Assembly: GCA_019636535.1 (NCBI GenBank)
Contig: JAHBXK010000008.1
Location: 1 to 64,000 of the forward strand
Length of the DNA stretch: 64,000 nucleotides
Source: Phycisphaeraceae bacterium
GTDB lineage: Bacteria > Planctomycetota > Phycisphaerae > Phycisphaerales > UBA1924
Direction of reading: 5' to 3'
Numbering within the stretch: the stretch's first letter is position 1; every line of letters starts with the position of its first letter. The notes beneath the pieces are model-generated. The model was not told the origin of the DNA and did no database searches. It was given only the letters and a program-made list of their open reading frames with translations. The position numbers and the translations under genes are program-made. Below are positions 16,271 through 25,886 of this stretch, in pieces.

Positions 16271-16786
16271 TCAGTCGTTTCCGCGTGGATCGACGGCGTT
16301 CGGCGTGTGGCGGATGGTGGGTTGGATCGGTGAGCCATCGGGGGGCACTTCGACGGCGACGACATCGATGCGTGCCGGGCGGCTGTGCCAGCGGTTGGCC
16401 CGGACGAGGCGGGCGAGGATGCGGCGGAGTTTGCGGCGCTTGGTCGCGTGGACGGAGGCTTCGGGCGTGAATCTGGGTGTGCTGGAGTCGGCGGGATTGA
16501 CTCGGCGAGACTTGACCTCGACGAGGACGATCGTTTGGCCGTCGGGGTCGAGCATCAGGAGGTCGGCCTCGCCGCCTCGAACACGGGCGTTGCGGGCGAG
16601 TGTCCGGTAGCCTTGATCTCGGAGGTGGGCCTCGGCGAGTTGTTCCCCGATCGGCCCGAGCGGATCGCGGGCGTTGGAGGTTGAGGCGCCGAAGAGGCCG
16701 CGGGCGAAGGCACGCAGCGCACTTTGCCACGTCGGCCGTTGGCGAGGATCGGGTCGGCTGGAAGGGTCGACTGCTGGAGGGAGCAT
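16271..16786 (-). CDS. YraN/UPF0102 family nuclease-fold protein
   Basis: This 171 aa protein has GPIGEQLAEAHLRDQGYRTL, then RVRGGEADLLMLD and IVLVEVKSRR, the core of UPF0102 (YraN). The E-x-D ... E-V-K triad is that of restriction-endonuclease-like nucleases. A Holliday-junction or DNA-processing role is proposed for the family but not settled. An N-terminal 40-residue Pro/Arg-rich extension is present. The gene converges on the histidine kinase with 9 bp between stops. Confidence 0.85.
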   Translation of the reverse strand: MLPPAVDPSSRPDPRQRPTWQSALRAFARGLFGASTSNARDPLGPIGEQLAEAHLRDQGYRTLARNARVRGGEADLLMLDPDGQTIVLVEVKSRRVNPADSSTPRFTPEASVHATKRRKLRRILARLVRANRWHSRPARIDVVAVEVPPDGSPIQPTIRHTPNAVDPRGND

Positions 16787-16831
16787 TGGCAGGATGACGC
16801 CGTGCCTCGGGGCGAGTCGCCGTCGGCGGCT

Positions 16832-18289
16832 TCAGCGTCCCGCGGCCTCTGGCATGTATCGTTGGATGGCGATGTCCATGAGCGATTGGCCCATCTGCTC
16901 GATGCTGGAGAAACTACCGCGGCTGGCGAGGCGGTCGAAGTAGCGAGCCATCTCGGCGGAGAAGCGACGCTCGCGGAGCGCGGACTCGATCTCGAGTTGT
17001 GCGTCGTAGAGCGAGATCGATCGGGGCTCAACGCGTTCGACGAAGTGGATCCACTCGACCCGGCTGGGGCGCGAGCTGAGCGGGCCGGCGGTCTCGCCTA
17101 CGCGGAGCGACCTTGCGGCGTTGTTGAGCACTTCGATGGCGAGGATCTGTGCCTGCGCGAGATCGCCGCGGAGTTCGATGGAGATCTTGCCCTCGTTCTC
17201 CGGCTGGAACTGGTTGTCAGCGCTCTGTGCGACCTGGAGGAACGCCTGCGTGTCAGCGCCGGCGAGGGCGGATCGGACGCGCTCGACGGCTGCTGCGTCA
17301 GATCCGTCGACGCGGATGAGGCTGAAGGTGACCGTCGGATTCGGGTTGAATTGCTCAGCACGGCGGTCGTATTCCTGGCGGACCTGCCGCCAGGAGATGT
17401 TGACTCTCGGAGAGACCTTGGTGCGGAGTTCGTTCTCGATGAGTTCGCGGTCGAGCCGGTCGCGAGCCTCTTCCGCCAGACCGCGGCCGGTGGTGGCGCG
17501 CAGGGCTTCGTCTGCTTGCAGGGCGCTTCCGCCTTCGGTGCTGATCAGGCCCTGCTGGAGTTTTTCGAGGAAGTAGAAGAGGCCCTGACGCTGCTGGGCG
17601 GTGAGGTTGGACTGGGCTTCGGCGAGGACGAGTTCGTCGCGGATCCGGGACCAGAGTTGTTGTGCGACGATCCGCGTTGCCTCGGTGCGCCAGCGGTTTG
17701 GATCGGTCACTTGCAGTGAGAGTGCGCGGAGCCGGCCGTCAAGCGGTTCGAGAATCTCGGAAGCGAGCACGGGCCGGCCGTTGATCTGGCCGACCTTGGA
17801 TTCAAGGACGATCGCGGAGGCGCTGCTTGGAGCGCCCGCGGCGGACCGGCCGGAGGGTGGAGACTCCATGAGCGCGGTCACGTCGACGACCCGCGGTGGC
17901 GGCCGGGTGGCCGTGACGGTGAGCAAGGGGTCCGGGTCGAGATCGACATCGCGATCGGCGGTGGGGCTGGTCGTGCGCAGGTCCTGCGCGAGTGGGGCGT
18001 CCTCGGCGTCGGCGTCTAAATCGAGATCGGGTGTGACGGAGACGTCTGGAACCGAGCGAGCATCCGCCGCGACGAAGGCCGACCATTCGAGCGTCTGAGC
18101 GCGGGGTCGCGATGGTGCGATCGGCTCCGAGGAACACCCGCCGAGCCACGGGTATGCGAAGAAGAACAGACCCACCGTGCCGCCGAGGATCCGAGCCGCC
18201 GCGAACGGCGCAGGGCGTCGGCTACGGATGGCGGCGGTCTTGAGGTGTACTTGTGTTCGCATCCGCGGCTCCGGCCTGTCGAAAGTCAT
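16832..18289 (-). CDS. SurA-like exported lipoprotein (peptidyl-prolyl isomerase type)
   Basis: The protein is 485 aa from the ATG at 18289; a second ATG at 18262 (MRTQVHLK) is equally likely. A hydrophobic helix GGTVGLFFFAYPW ends in LGGCSS, a lipobox, so it is probably a lipoprotein. An acidic Asp-rich linker follows. KVGQINGRPVLASEILEPLD matches the opening of SurA N-terminal domains, and a parvulin-like part (NPNPTVTFSLIRV ... VEWIHFVERVEP) lies near the C-terminus. It probably chaperones envelope proteins. The parvulin motif is weak, so isomerase activity is uncertain. Confidence 0.65.
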   Translation of the reverse strand: MTFDRPEPRMRTQVHLKTAAIRSRRPAPFAAARILGGTVGLFFFAYPWLGGCSSEPIAPSRPRAQTLEWSAFVAADARSVPDVSVTPDLDLDADAEDAPLAQDLRTTSPTADRDVDLDPDPLLTVTATRPPPRVVDVTALMESPPSGRSAAGAPSSASAIVLESKVGQINGRPVLASEILEPLDGRLRALSLQVTDPNRWRTEATRIVAQQLWSRIRDELVLAEAQSNLTAQQRQGLFYFLEKLQQGLISTEGGSALQADEALRATTGRGLAEEARDRLDRELIENELRTKVSPRVNISWRQVRQEYDRRAEQFNPNPTVTFSLIRVDGSDAAAVERVRSALAGADTQAFLQVAQSADNQFQPENEGKISIELRGDLAQAQILAIEVLNNAARSLRVGETAGPLSSRPSRVEWIHFVERVEPRSISLYDAQLEIESALRERRFSAEMARYFDRLASRGSFSSIEQMGQSLMDIAIQRYMPEAAGR

Positions 18290-18413
18290 GGTGCGACAGC
18301 AGGATACCCGCGTTGCGAACGGCGTGCGCGGGCGTTCCGCCTATACTGACGGCAACAGGCAGTAGGCCCGATGGTGGGCGGATGTCGGGGGAGATCGGAC
18401 GAAAGGACGCTCG

Positions 18414-18953
18414 ATGACCGACGGTTCTTCCAACGCCGATAGTGCCCCGAAAATCGTCATCGACAGCGACTGGAAGTCTCAAGCGCAGGCGGAGAAGGAG
18501 CGACTGGCCGCGGCGGAGCGGTCGAAGGCGCCGATGTCGCGGAGCGCTGGAGATCCGGCCGTGCCGCAAGAGGGGGATGGCGAGGGGTTGCCCGAGGCGA
18601 ACTTCAAGGCGCTGATCGGGACGCTCATCACCAACGCGTTGATGTATCTTGGGGCGTTTCCGGATCCGCAGTCCGGCCGGGCGATGGTTGCGCCGGAGTA
18701 CGCGAAGTTTCACATCGATCTGCTGGGCGTGCTGCAGGAGAAGACCAAAGGGAACCTGACCGAGGAAGAGCAGCAGGACATCGACCATTCGATCCGCGAG
18801 TTGCGTATGCAGTTCGTGGAGGTAATGCGGGCGGTAACGGCGATGGCGATGAAGTCTGAAGCGCAGCGACAGGCGGGGGGTGTGTCGGGTGGCGCGGGCG
18901 GCGGTGGTGCGGTGGACGTGGCGAAAGTGGGGGCCCAGTTGCGGGGGCAATGA
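18414..18953 (+). CDS. DUF1844 domain protein
   Basis: This 179 aa protein has a ribosome site AAAGGA upstream of the ATG. The N-terminal 60 residues are charged. The conserved part ANFKALIGTLITNALMYLGA, then YAKFHIDLLGVLQEKTKGNL and EEEQQDIDHSIRELRMQFVE, is DUF1844. The C-terminus is Gly-rich. The family is widespread in planctomycetes and related phyla and has no assigned function. It precedes the succinate dehydrogenase operon by 120 bp on the same strand. Confidence 0.85.
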   Translation: MTDGSSNADSAPKIVIDSDWKSQAQAEKERLAAAERSKAPMSRSAGDPAVPQEGDGEGLPEANFKALIGTLITNALMYLGAFPDPQSGRAMVAPEYAKFHIDLLGVLQEKTKGNLTEEEQQDIDHSIRELRMQFVEVMRAVTAMAMKSEAQRQAGGVSGGAGGGGAVDVAKVGAQLRGQ

Positions 18954-19073
18954 GAACGTGAGAGCGGAGAGGTCTTGGGGGTGGGCGTCGGTCGATGAGG
19001 ATCGACGGCGCAAGTGAGAGCGATGAACCGGGACGGGGAGAGGTGTTCTCAAGCAAGAGGGCAGTCAGCGACC

Positions 19074-19913
19074 ATGTCCAATCCGATCGGGCCGAGTTGG
19101 TATCAGCGGAATTACTTCCTGCTTCGTCGCCTGCATTCGCTGACCGGGATCGTGCCGATCGGCGTGTTCCTGATTGCGCACCTGGTGACGAACTCGTCAA
19201 TCTTGTGGGGCAAGTTCGCTCTGCGGGGCGATGGCGCTGGCAAGTCGCTCATCGATGGCGGGGTGTATTACTTCGCCAAGGAAGTGACGTGGATCAATGA
19301 GCAGGTGCCGCACCTGTTGCTGATCGAGATCACGCTTTGGGTATCGATCGCGTTCCACTCGATCCTCGGCGTGGTCTACGCCATGAGCGGCAAGAGCAAC
19401 ACGAGCCGATACGCGTATCAGGACAACTGGCGGTACACGCTGCAGCGGGTCAGTGGATACGTCGGCATCGCGTTCATTTTCTACCACGTTGCGACGCTGC
19501 GGTGGGGTTGGAAGTTCCTGGTGCCCGGCGGGACGCAATGGAGCCACCATTACTCGGCCAGTACTCTGGCGCTCGCCCTCCGCGGCAGCGCGGAAGGCAT
19601 GACGACGTGGGGGCTGCTGGTTTCGTTGTTTTACATGCTGGGCGTGACGATGCTGGTCTTTCACTTCGCCAACGGGCTGTGGACCGCGGCGATCACGTGG
19701 GGGGTGACCGTTTCGGCCAACGCCCAGCGGAGATGGGGGCGTGTGTGTACGGGCATCGGCGCTGCGCTGATGCTGGCGGGATGGTCGTCGGTGATCGGGT
19801 TCGCAATGCTGAGCCCGGAAGCGGCCAGAGCACAGGAGAACAAGCTGCTCGGCAAGTCCGCGCACGCCGTGCCGGAAAGCTCGTCGAGCGAGGTGCCGGC
19901 TCGGCCGGAGTGA
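19074..19913 (+). CDS. sdhC: Succinate dehydrogenase cytochrome b subunit (B-type, diheme)
   Basis: This 279 aa membrane anchor starts at the ATG at 19074 (MSNPIGPSWYQRN). The upstream GTG at 19014 would add 20 polar residues and is less likely. Five hydrophobic helices carry histidines placed as haem ligands: His21 and His36 in RRLHSLTGIVPIGVFLIAHL, then IAFHSILGV, IFYHVATL and LVFHFANGLW. This is the single-subunit diheme anchor of Bacillus- and epsilon-type SQR. It passes electrons between SdhB and quinone. The Ala/Glu-rich C-terminal tail is an extra. It is the first gene of sdhCAB. Confidence 0.93.
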   Translation: MSNPIGPSWYQRNYFLLRRLHSLTGIVPIGVFLIAHLVTNSSILWGKFALRGDGAGKSLIDGGVYYFAKEVTWINEQVPHLLLIEITLWVSIAFHSILGVVYAMSGKSNTSRYAYQDNWRYTLQRVSGYVGIAFIFYHVATLRWGWKFLVPGGTQWSHHYSASTLALALRGSAEGMTTWGLLVSLFYMLGVTMLVFHFANGLWTAAITWGVTVSANAQRRWGRVCTGIGAALMLAGWSSVIGFAMLSPEAARAQENKLLGKSAHAVPESSSSEVPARPE

Positions 19914-20025
19914 TCGATGTGGGCAGCGATGGTGGGTTGGTTGTCTGGCGTCGAATCGGCGCGGATCGGTGGATCGAACAAGTCAATAGCCGCGACGCGG
20001 AACTCGCGGTGTCTGGAAGGGCGAT

Positions 20026-21996
20026 ATGGCACAGCAGCGGGTGATCGTGGTCGGTGGCGGGCTTGCGGGCCTTGCGGCGACGATTCGCTTGGCCGAGTCC
20101 GGAATCGGTGTGGATCTGTTCAGCATGGTGCCGGTGAAACGGTCGCACAGTGTGTGCGCACAGGGCGGGATCAACGCGTGCAACGAGGTGGCCCGGCAGC
20201 AGGGGTACAGCGAGTACGAGCACTTCGACGAGACGATCTACGGTGGCGACTTTCTGGCCGATCAGCCGCCAGTTCTGGAGATGGCGAACTTCGCGCCCAA
20301 GATCATCGATCTGCTCGATCGGATGGGCGTCCCTTTCAACCGGACGAACGAGGGGTTCCGAGACCTGCGGCTGTTCGGCGGCTCGCTGTTCAAGAGAACA
20401 CACTTTGCCGGGGCGACGACGGGTCAGCAGTTGATCTACGCGCTCGATGAGCAGGCGCGGCGCTGGGAGGCCGAGGGTCGGGTCGCCAAGTACGAGTTCT
20501 GGGAGTTTCTGTGGCCGGTGATTGAGGATGGCCGGTGTGTGGGGATCGTTGCGCAGGACATGCGGACGATGCAGATCCGGGCGTTCCGCGCTGACGCGGT
20601 GGTGATGGCGACGGGCGGGTGCGGACTGGTGTACGGCAAGAGCACGAACTCGGTCATCTGCACCGGCGCGGCCGCGGCGAGGTGCTTCCAGGCCGGGGTG
20701 TGGTACGGGAACCCGGAGATGATCCAGGTGCACCCGACGGCGATTCCCGGCGCCGACAAGTTGCGGTTGATGTCGGAGTCGGCGCGCGGCGAGGGAGGTC
20801 GGGTGTGGGTGCCGCGGAAGAAGGGTGAGTCGCGCCGACCGAAGGACATTCCCGAAGCCGAGCGGTACTACTTCCTCGAAGAGCGGTACCCCAAGTACGG
20901 CAACATCGTGCCGCGTGACATCGCAACACGCGAGATTTTCCAGATCTGCGTGAGCGAGGGGATGGGTGTCGATGGTGAGAATCAGGTGTACCTGGACCTT
21001 TCGCACAAGGATCCTGAGTACCTGACGCGGAAGTTGGGGGGGATTCTCGAGATCTACGAGAAATTTGTGGGCGTCGATCCTCGCTTCGAACCCATGAAGA
21101 TCTTCCCGGCGGTCCACTACTCGATGGGCGGGTTGTGGACCAGATACGAGCGAGGGAGTTACCAGCCGGCCTCACCTTTGCCGGGTCACAAGTCCGGCTC
21201 GCGGGCGCCGATCGGCGCGGAGATCGGGCAAGGCATGCAGCCCGGGTCACCGATCAACATGCAGACCAATATCGACGGGCTGTACGCGTTCGGCGAGGTG
21301 AACTTCGCCTATCACGGGGCCAACAGGCTGGGCGCGAACGCGCTGCTGAGTTGCATCTTTGACGGTTTGTTCTGCGGGAAGAGCGTGGAGAACTACGTTC
21401 GCGATGTCGTGGCTTCCAAGGGGCAGGCTGATCAAGTGCCGCAGGGGGCGTACGACCGAGTGGTTGCCCAAGAAGAGGCCAAGCAGAAGCGACTGATGGA
21501 CACGGTGGGGAGGGGCGAAGTTGCGCCGGAGATCAATCCGTACCAGATCCACAAAGAACTGGGAACGGAGATGACGGCGGCCTGCACGGTTGTCAAGAGC
21601 GGGCCGCGCCTTGAGCAGGCGCTCAAGAGGGTCGAGGAACTCAAGGAGCGCTTCGCGCGGGCGCGATTGTCCGACTCGGCGGCATGGACGAACCAGTCGT
21701 TCAGTTACGCGCGTGCCGTGGGCGACATGCTGACCATCGCGGAAGCGATCGTAAAGGGGAGCGCGGTTCGCAAGGAGAGCCGCGGGGCGCACTACCGCAC
21801 GGACTTCCCGGAGCGCGATGATGCCCACTTTATGAAAACGACGGTCGCGAAGTTCGATCCCGCTTCGGCGCAGGTGAGCGTTGAATTGGTCGGGGTGGAT
21901 GCGTCGCTGGTCCAGCCGAGGAAGCGGGATTACACGGGCAAGAGCGCTGGGGGCAGCGTGGAGAAGAAGGCGGCGGCAAGTCCGGCCGCGGTTTAG
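20026..21996 (+). CDS. sdhA: Succinate dehydrogenase flavoprotein subunit
   Basis: This 656 aa protein starts at the ATG at 20026 with a GGAAGG ribosome site. Its FAD-binding strand VIVVGGGLAGLAATIRLAE begins at residue 5. HSVCAQGGINAC contains the His expected to hold FAD covalently. Active-site segments THFAGATTGQQL, QVHPTAIPG and SESARGEGGRVW are present, as is the FAD-binding GEVNFAYHGANRLGANALLS. It oxidises succinate to fumarate in the TCA cycle and respiratory complex II. Length and features match B-type (SdhA/FrdA of Bacillus, Wolinella) enzymes, in line with the diheme anchor. Confidence 0.97.
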   Translation: MAQQRVIVVGGGLAGLAATIRLAESGIGVDLFSMVPVKRSHSVCAQGGINACNEVARQQGYSEYEHFDETIYGGDFLADQPPVLEMANFAPKIIDLLDRMGVPFNRTNEGFRDLRLFGGSLFKRTHFAGATTGQQLIYALDEQARRWEAEGRVAKYEFWEFLWPVIEDGRCVGIVAQDMRTMQIRAFRADAVVMATGGCGLVYGKSTNSVICTGAAAARCFQAGVWYGNPEMIQVHPTAIPGADKLRLMSESARGEGGRVWVPRKKGESRRPKDIPEAERYYFLEERYPKYGNIVPRDIATREIFQICVSEGMGVDGENQVYLDLSHKDPEYLTRKLGGILEIYEKFVGVDPRFEPMKIFPAVHYSMGGLWTRYERGSYQPASPLPGHKSGSRAPIGAEIGQGMQPGSPINMQTNIDGLYAFGEVNFAYHGANRLGANALLSCIFDGLFCGKSVENYVRDVVASKGQADQVPQGAYDRVVAQEEAKQKRLMDTVGRGEVAPEINPYQIHKELGTEMTAACTVVKSGPRLEQALKRVEELKERFARARLSDSAAWTNQSFSYARAVGDMLTIAEAIVKGSAVRKESRGAHYRTDFPERDDAHFMKTTVAKFDPASAQVSVELVGVDASLVQPRKRDYTGKSAGGSVEKKAAASPAAV

Positions 21997-22011
21997 TTCC
22001 TGAACACACGG

Positions 22012-22839
22012 ATGCAGACCATGAACCTCGCATCATCAAACTCAATCTCAGCACAGCCAGGCAGGACCATCAGGTTCCGCATCAAGCGGTGTGACGGTCC
22101 CGGGAAGCCTTCGTACTGGCAGGCATTCTCCGTGTCGCCCGAGGCGGGCGCGAACGTGCTGTCGTGTCTGCAGCAGATCGCGGCGAACCCCGTGACCGCG
22201 GACGGGCAGCGGACAACCCCCGTCGTGTGGGACGCGGGATGCCTGGAAGAGGTTTGCGGCGCCTGCACGATGGTGATCAACGGCAAGGCAAGGCAGAGTT
22301 GCTCGTGCCTGGTTGATCAGTACGCGCCGAACGACGGTGACGAGATCACGCTGGAGCCGATGAGCAAGTTCCCCGTGGTTCGCGATCTCTGGGTCGATCG
22401 CTCACGTATGTTCCACAACCTCAAGCGCGTGAAGGCGTGGGTTCCGATCGACGGAACGTACAACCTTGGTGCGGGCCCCCGCGAGAGCCATGAGCAACAG
22501 GAGCGGCGGTACGCCTTGTCGACGTGCATGACGTGCGGTTGTTGCCTGGAAGCGTGTCCGCAGTTCCTGCCGGAGGCGAACGCCAACAAGTGGGACACGT
22601 CGTTCGTGGGGGCGCAGGTGTTGGGACAAGCGCACCTGTTCAATCTGCACCAGACGGGAGAGCAGCTCGCGTCCGATCGACTCGACGTGCTGATGGGGCA
22701 GGGCGGTGTAAGTGATTGCGGGAACTCGCAGAACTGCGTGAAGGTGTGCCCGAAGCACATCCCGTTGACCGAGTCCATCGCTGCGCTGGGTCGGGCCGTG
22801 GCGGTCCACTCGGTGAAGCGGTGGTTCACGAGCAAGTAG
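22012..22839 (+). CDS. sdhB: Succinate dehydrogenase iron-sulfur subunit
   Basis: This 275 aa protein follows sdhA by 15 bp. The [2Fe-2S] site is CLEEVCGACTMVINGKARQS followed by a Cys. The [4Fe-4S] site is CMTCGCCLEACP and the [3Fe-4S] site is CGNSQNCVKVCP. It relays electrons from FAD to the cytochrome b anchor. Start codons at 22012 and 22021 are both possible. It closes the sdhCAB operon. Confidence 0.97.
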   Translation: MQTMNLASSNSISAQPGRTIRFRIKRCDGPGKPSYWQAFSVSPEAGANVLSCLQQIAANPVTADGQRTTPVVWDAGCLEEVCGACTMVINGKARQSCSCLVDQYAPNDGDEITLEPMSKFPVVRDLWVDRSRMFHNLKRVKAWVPIDGTYNLGAGPRESHEQQERRYALSTCMTCGCCLEACPQFLPEANANKWDTSFVGAQVLGQAHLFNLHQTGEQLASDRLDVLMGQGGVSDCGNSQNCVKVCPKHIPLTESIAALGRAVAVHSVKRWFTSK

Positions 22840-23001
22840 CGTGACCGCGGGGAACGGTCGGTTTGAGTCGGCGCTGATAACGGGTCCGAGAAGGGCGTGA
22901 AACCTGCCCGGTCGTTCCGCCGGGGCGAGTCGGAGTGAGGGTGCGAGCCGGGGCGGCAGGAGGTGAGGCGGAGACGATCCAGCCTGGTTCGGTCCGGGCC
23001 G

Positions 23002-24534
23002 ATGTTCGGCCCCATGCGCCACAGCCTGCACAGCAACGAGCGTTCGGAGTCGGGTTCCTTCTCACTCCGAGCCGGTCCGAGAACGCTGACCATGCTCTGG
23101 TCGTGCGCCGGGGTCGGCACGGCGTACGTGCTTGGAGTGGACTGGCTCTCCCAGTCGGTGGCGGGCGTTCCTGCGGGGCTGTGGCTTGTCGGTGGGTCTC
23201 TGGGTCTGGCTGAATTGCACGTTCGCCGGACCGCGGCTCGCTTGGTCGATCGCTGTTCCAACGGACTGCTGGGAGGTCATTGGGGCCGGCCATCGATCGA
23301 CACGTCTGGGCATTGGGCTTGGCCGCGAGGACTGACGGGAGAGGATCTGCGATCGACGCTTGGGGTGTGGTTCGGGCGCGAGGGAGGAGTCGAGGAACGG
23401 GCACGAGCATCGGAGTCGCTTGTCGCACGCCTGGGCATCGGGTCTGTCGACGGCATTCAGACCGTGAGAATCGGCGTCGATCTGACCGAGCGCGAGTTCG
23501 CTGCGTTGGTGCCGTCGGGTAACACGAACGAATGGCTGACGCCCGACGTTCGCGTGAAGTGGGTTCGCGTGCCGGCGGGGCAGTTCAGCAGCACACGTGA
23601 GGAGTTGCAGCAGTCCGGCCGGTTGGACGCCATCGTGCGTCGGCAGGCGGGCGGGTCCGTGTTCGCGTTCTTTCCCGAGCGGCAGGGCAGGCCCTCGGCG
23701 TGGCTGGATTGGGCCGCGGAGCAGCCTTTGAGTTATCCCGGGGTATTCCCGTCTCGGTTCGATGCGGCGCAGGTGGAACTGGCGGGGTGGAGTCCGAAGG
23801 ACGTTGTGCAGACGTCGCTTGCGCGAGCAATGATCGTCGCCGGTGCGGTGCTGTCGCGCACGAGCGCACGGATGAAGTCGGCGCGGTTGTTCAAGGATCG
23901 AACGCTGGATGACCCCGCGCGTGCGGGAGGGGTGGGAGATCACGCTATGCGATCGCTTGCCGCAGCGTTTCTCGACTATGCGCGTCGGCCGTTTCCTCGC
24001 CCGACCGATTCGGTTGCGTCGTGCGGGTTGAGCCATGCCGCGGGTCGGCTTCTGGCGGTGTGGGCCTCAGCGAGTGAGAGCACGCTGGGCGCAACCGATC
24101 GGGAGGCCCTGCTGATCGCGGCTACAGAAGGGCTCGAACACGAGCCGGTGCAGGTGCTGCGGCTGTCCGCAGCCCAGATCGCGGCGGGGCAGGATGACCA
24201 AGGAATCCGGTCGTTCCTGTGGGCTCGTCGGCGCCTGCGCACGGCAGGGGCCGAGTGCGAGAGTGAACCGCTGGCGTTCGTTCAGTCGGAGATCGAACTG
24301 GGCAGGCCCGGCGGCCTGTCGCTCGGACGTATCGCGGCGGGCCTGACGCTGCTGTGGGCCACGTGCCCGGCGGAGCGGTCGGACTACCTGCGGGACGATG
24401 TGCGCGACGACCTGCGCCACTCGGGGTGGTTGCGCGGACGCGAGCAGGACCTCGCTCTGATCGAACGGGTGATGGACGAACTCGTTCGGGCGGATCGCGA
24501 GGATCAGGTGAAGGCACGGTCGATGGCCGCGTGA
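23002..24534 (+). CDS. Unknown protein with N-terminal membrane segment
   Basis: The protein is 510 aa from the ATG at 23002 (MFGPMRHSLHSN); an ATG at 23014 and a GTG at 22963 are alternatives. Two short hydrophobic stretches (MLWSCAGVGTAYVLGVDWLS and AGLWLVGGSLGLAELHV) lie near the N-terminus, and the remaining part looks cytosolic and helix-rich. No motif is recognised. It contains EREFAALVPSGNTNEWL and LRLSAAQIAAGQDDQGIRSF and ends in a charged helix. It lies alone after sdhB. It may be a lineage-specific protein. Confidence 0.6.
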   Translation: MFGPMRHSLHSNERSESGSFSLRAGPRTLTMLWSCAGVGTAYVLGVDWLSQSVAGVPAGLWLVGGSLGLAELHVRRTAARLVDRCSNGLLGGHWGRPSIDTSGHWAWPRGLTGEDLRSTLGVWFGREGGVEERARASESLVARLGIGSVDGIQTVRIGVDLTEREFAALVPSGNTNEWLTPDVRVKWVRVPAGQFSSTREELQQSGRLDAIVRRQAGGSVFAFFPERQGRPSAWLDWAAEQPLSYPGVFPSRFDAAQVELAGWSPKDVVQTSLARAMIVAGAVLSRTSARMKSARLFKDRTLDDPARAGGVGDHAMRSLAAAFLDYARRPFPRPTDSVASCGLSHAAGRLLAVWASASESTLGATDREALLIAATEGLEHEPVQVLRLSAAQIAAGQDDQGIRSFLWARRRLRTAGAECESEPLAFVQSEIELGRPGGLSLGRIAAGLTLLWATCPAERSDYLRDDVRDDLRHSGWLRGREQDLALIERVMDELVRADREDQVKARSMAA

Positions 24535-24584
24535 GCGCCGACAGGGTGCTCGCCGCGGTTCGCTTGGCCCGTGGGCAGTCGTGG

Positions 24585-24869
24585 CTAGGCCTGAATGTCG
24601 ATTGTGGGTCGGTCGTCGGTCGGCTTCGGCCGGCCTGTCGGCTTGTAGCCGGGGCTGCCCTCGCGGTCGTCGGCGGCTTCTTCCTGATCGTTTGACTTGA
24701 GGTTTCGGATCGGATCGACCTCTTGAACGGAGTTGATCTCGACCTCGTCGCCGTCGCGCCGCCGGCCATCGACCTTGAGTTCGCGCTTGCGCTCGGCCTC
24801 GCGAGCTGCCCGCTCGATGGGCGATGGGCCGCCGACTGGGTTCACGATGGGCGTGCCGAACGCGCTCAT
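24585..24869 (-). CDS. Small hypothetical protein, charged and probably disordered
   Basis: The protein is 94 aa from the ATG at 24869. It begins MSAFGTPIVNPVGGPSPIER, is rich in Arg, Glu and Asp, and contains VEINSVQEVDPIRNLKSNDQ, then EEAADDREG. It lies on the minus strand 125 bp downstream of fabI, so it may be co-transcribed. No clear ribosome site is seen. I believe similar short charged proteins occur in related planctomycetes, but I cannot name a family. Confidence 0.5.
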   Translation of the reverse strand: MSAFGTPIVNPVGGPSPIERAAREAERKRELKVDGRRRDGDEVEINSVQEVDPIRNLKSNDQEEAADDREGSPGYKPTGRPKPTDDRPTIDIQA

Positions 24870-24994
24870 GTTGCCACGATCGACCGGATCGGAGTCCGAC
24901 CTTGAGGGGGCACGAGTTGGGGACGAGGAGGCCGGGTTTATCGGCCACGACGGGGAAAGGCGGGCGGGATCGGTGAGAGCCGGATGGGGCCGAC

Positions 24995-25780
24995 TCAGAC
25001 GCCGACGGTGTTGATGCCGCAGTCGACGTAGATGGTCTCGCCCGAGACTCCGGCGGAGAGGTCGGAAGCGAGATAGACCGCGGTGCCGCCGACGTCTGAA
25101 CCCTCGACGTTGCGCCGCAAGGGGGCTTTCACGGTGACCTGTTCCATGATCTTGTCGGCGCCGCCGACCGCGCTCGAGGCGAGCGTTCGGAGGTAGCCTC
25201 CCGAGATGATGTTCACGCGGATCTTGTCGGGACCGAGTTCCCAAGCAAGGTAGCGAGCGGTGCATTCGAGAGCGGCTTTCGCGACGCCCATGACGTTGTA
25301 GCCGGGCACGACCTTCTCGCCGCCGTAGTACGACATCGCCATGATCGCGCCCCCGCCGGACCGGGCCATCAGTGGCTGGGCGTGCTTGGCCATCGCCGCG
25401 AGGGTGTACGCGGAGATGTCGATCGCCGAGAGGAAGGCCTGACGCGGGGTCTGCACGAACTTACCGGGTTGGAGCCATTCGCGGTCGGCGAAGGCGATGG
25501 AGTGGACGAGGAAGTGCATGTGATCGAAAGACTCGGCGTACTTTGAGAACGCGTTGGCGATCTGCTCGTCGCTCGAGGCGTCCATCGGGAAGAGCCAAGG
25601 CTCGTTGACCCCGAGTTCGGCCACGGCGTTCCGTGTTCGGCGTTCGTTCTTGTCGCCGGGGAGATGGGTGAACGCGCACCGGGCGCCGTGCTTGAGCAAG
25701 CTCTCCGCGATGTACCAGGCGTAGGAACGATCGTTCGCGATGCCGACCACCAGACCGGTTTTGCCTTCAAGCAGACTCAT
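24995..25780 (-). CDS. fabI: Enoyl-ACP reductase (NADH-type)
   Basis: This 261 aa protein starts at the ATG at 25780 with AGGAG upstream. It opens LLEGKTGLVVGIANDRSYAW, the divergent short-chain dehydrogenase nucleotide site of FabI. Catalytic Tyr161 and Lys168 are in YNVMGVAKAALE, with a further Tyr at 151-152 as in FabI. It ends VSGETIYVDCGINTVGV. It reduces enoyl-ACP in the last step of each fatty-acid elongation cycle. It is divergent from nadC. Confidence 0.96.
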   Translation of the reverse strand: MSLLEGKTGLVVGIANDRSYAWYIAESLLKHGARCAFTHLPGDKNERRTRNAVAELGVNEPWLFPMDASSDEQIANAFSKYAESFDHMHFLVHSIAFADREWLQPGKFVQTPRQAFLSAIDISAYTLAAMAKHAQPLMARSGGGAIMAMSYYGGEKVVPGYNVMGVAKAALECTARYLAWELGPDKIRVNIISGGYLRTLASSAVGGADKIMEQVTVKAPLRRNVEGSDVGGTAVYLASDLSAGVSGETIYVDCGINTVGV

Positions 25781-25886
25781 CGGGCGACTCCTGTGGATGC
25801 GGGGGGAATATAGAACCCGCGGGGGCTGTCGTCGCGTGGATGGCTTTGAGAGCGGGAGGGCGGCGGTGCGGGCACTACGATGCCGC

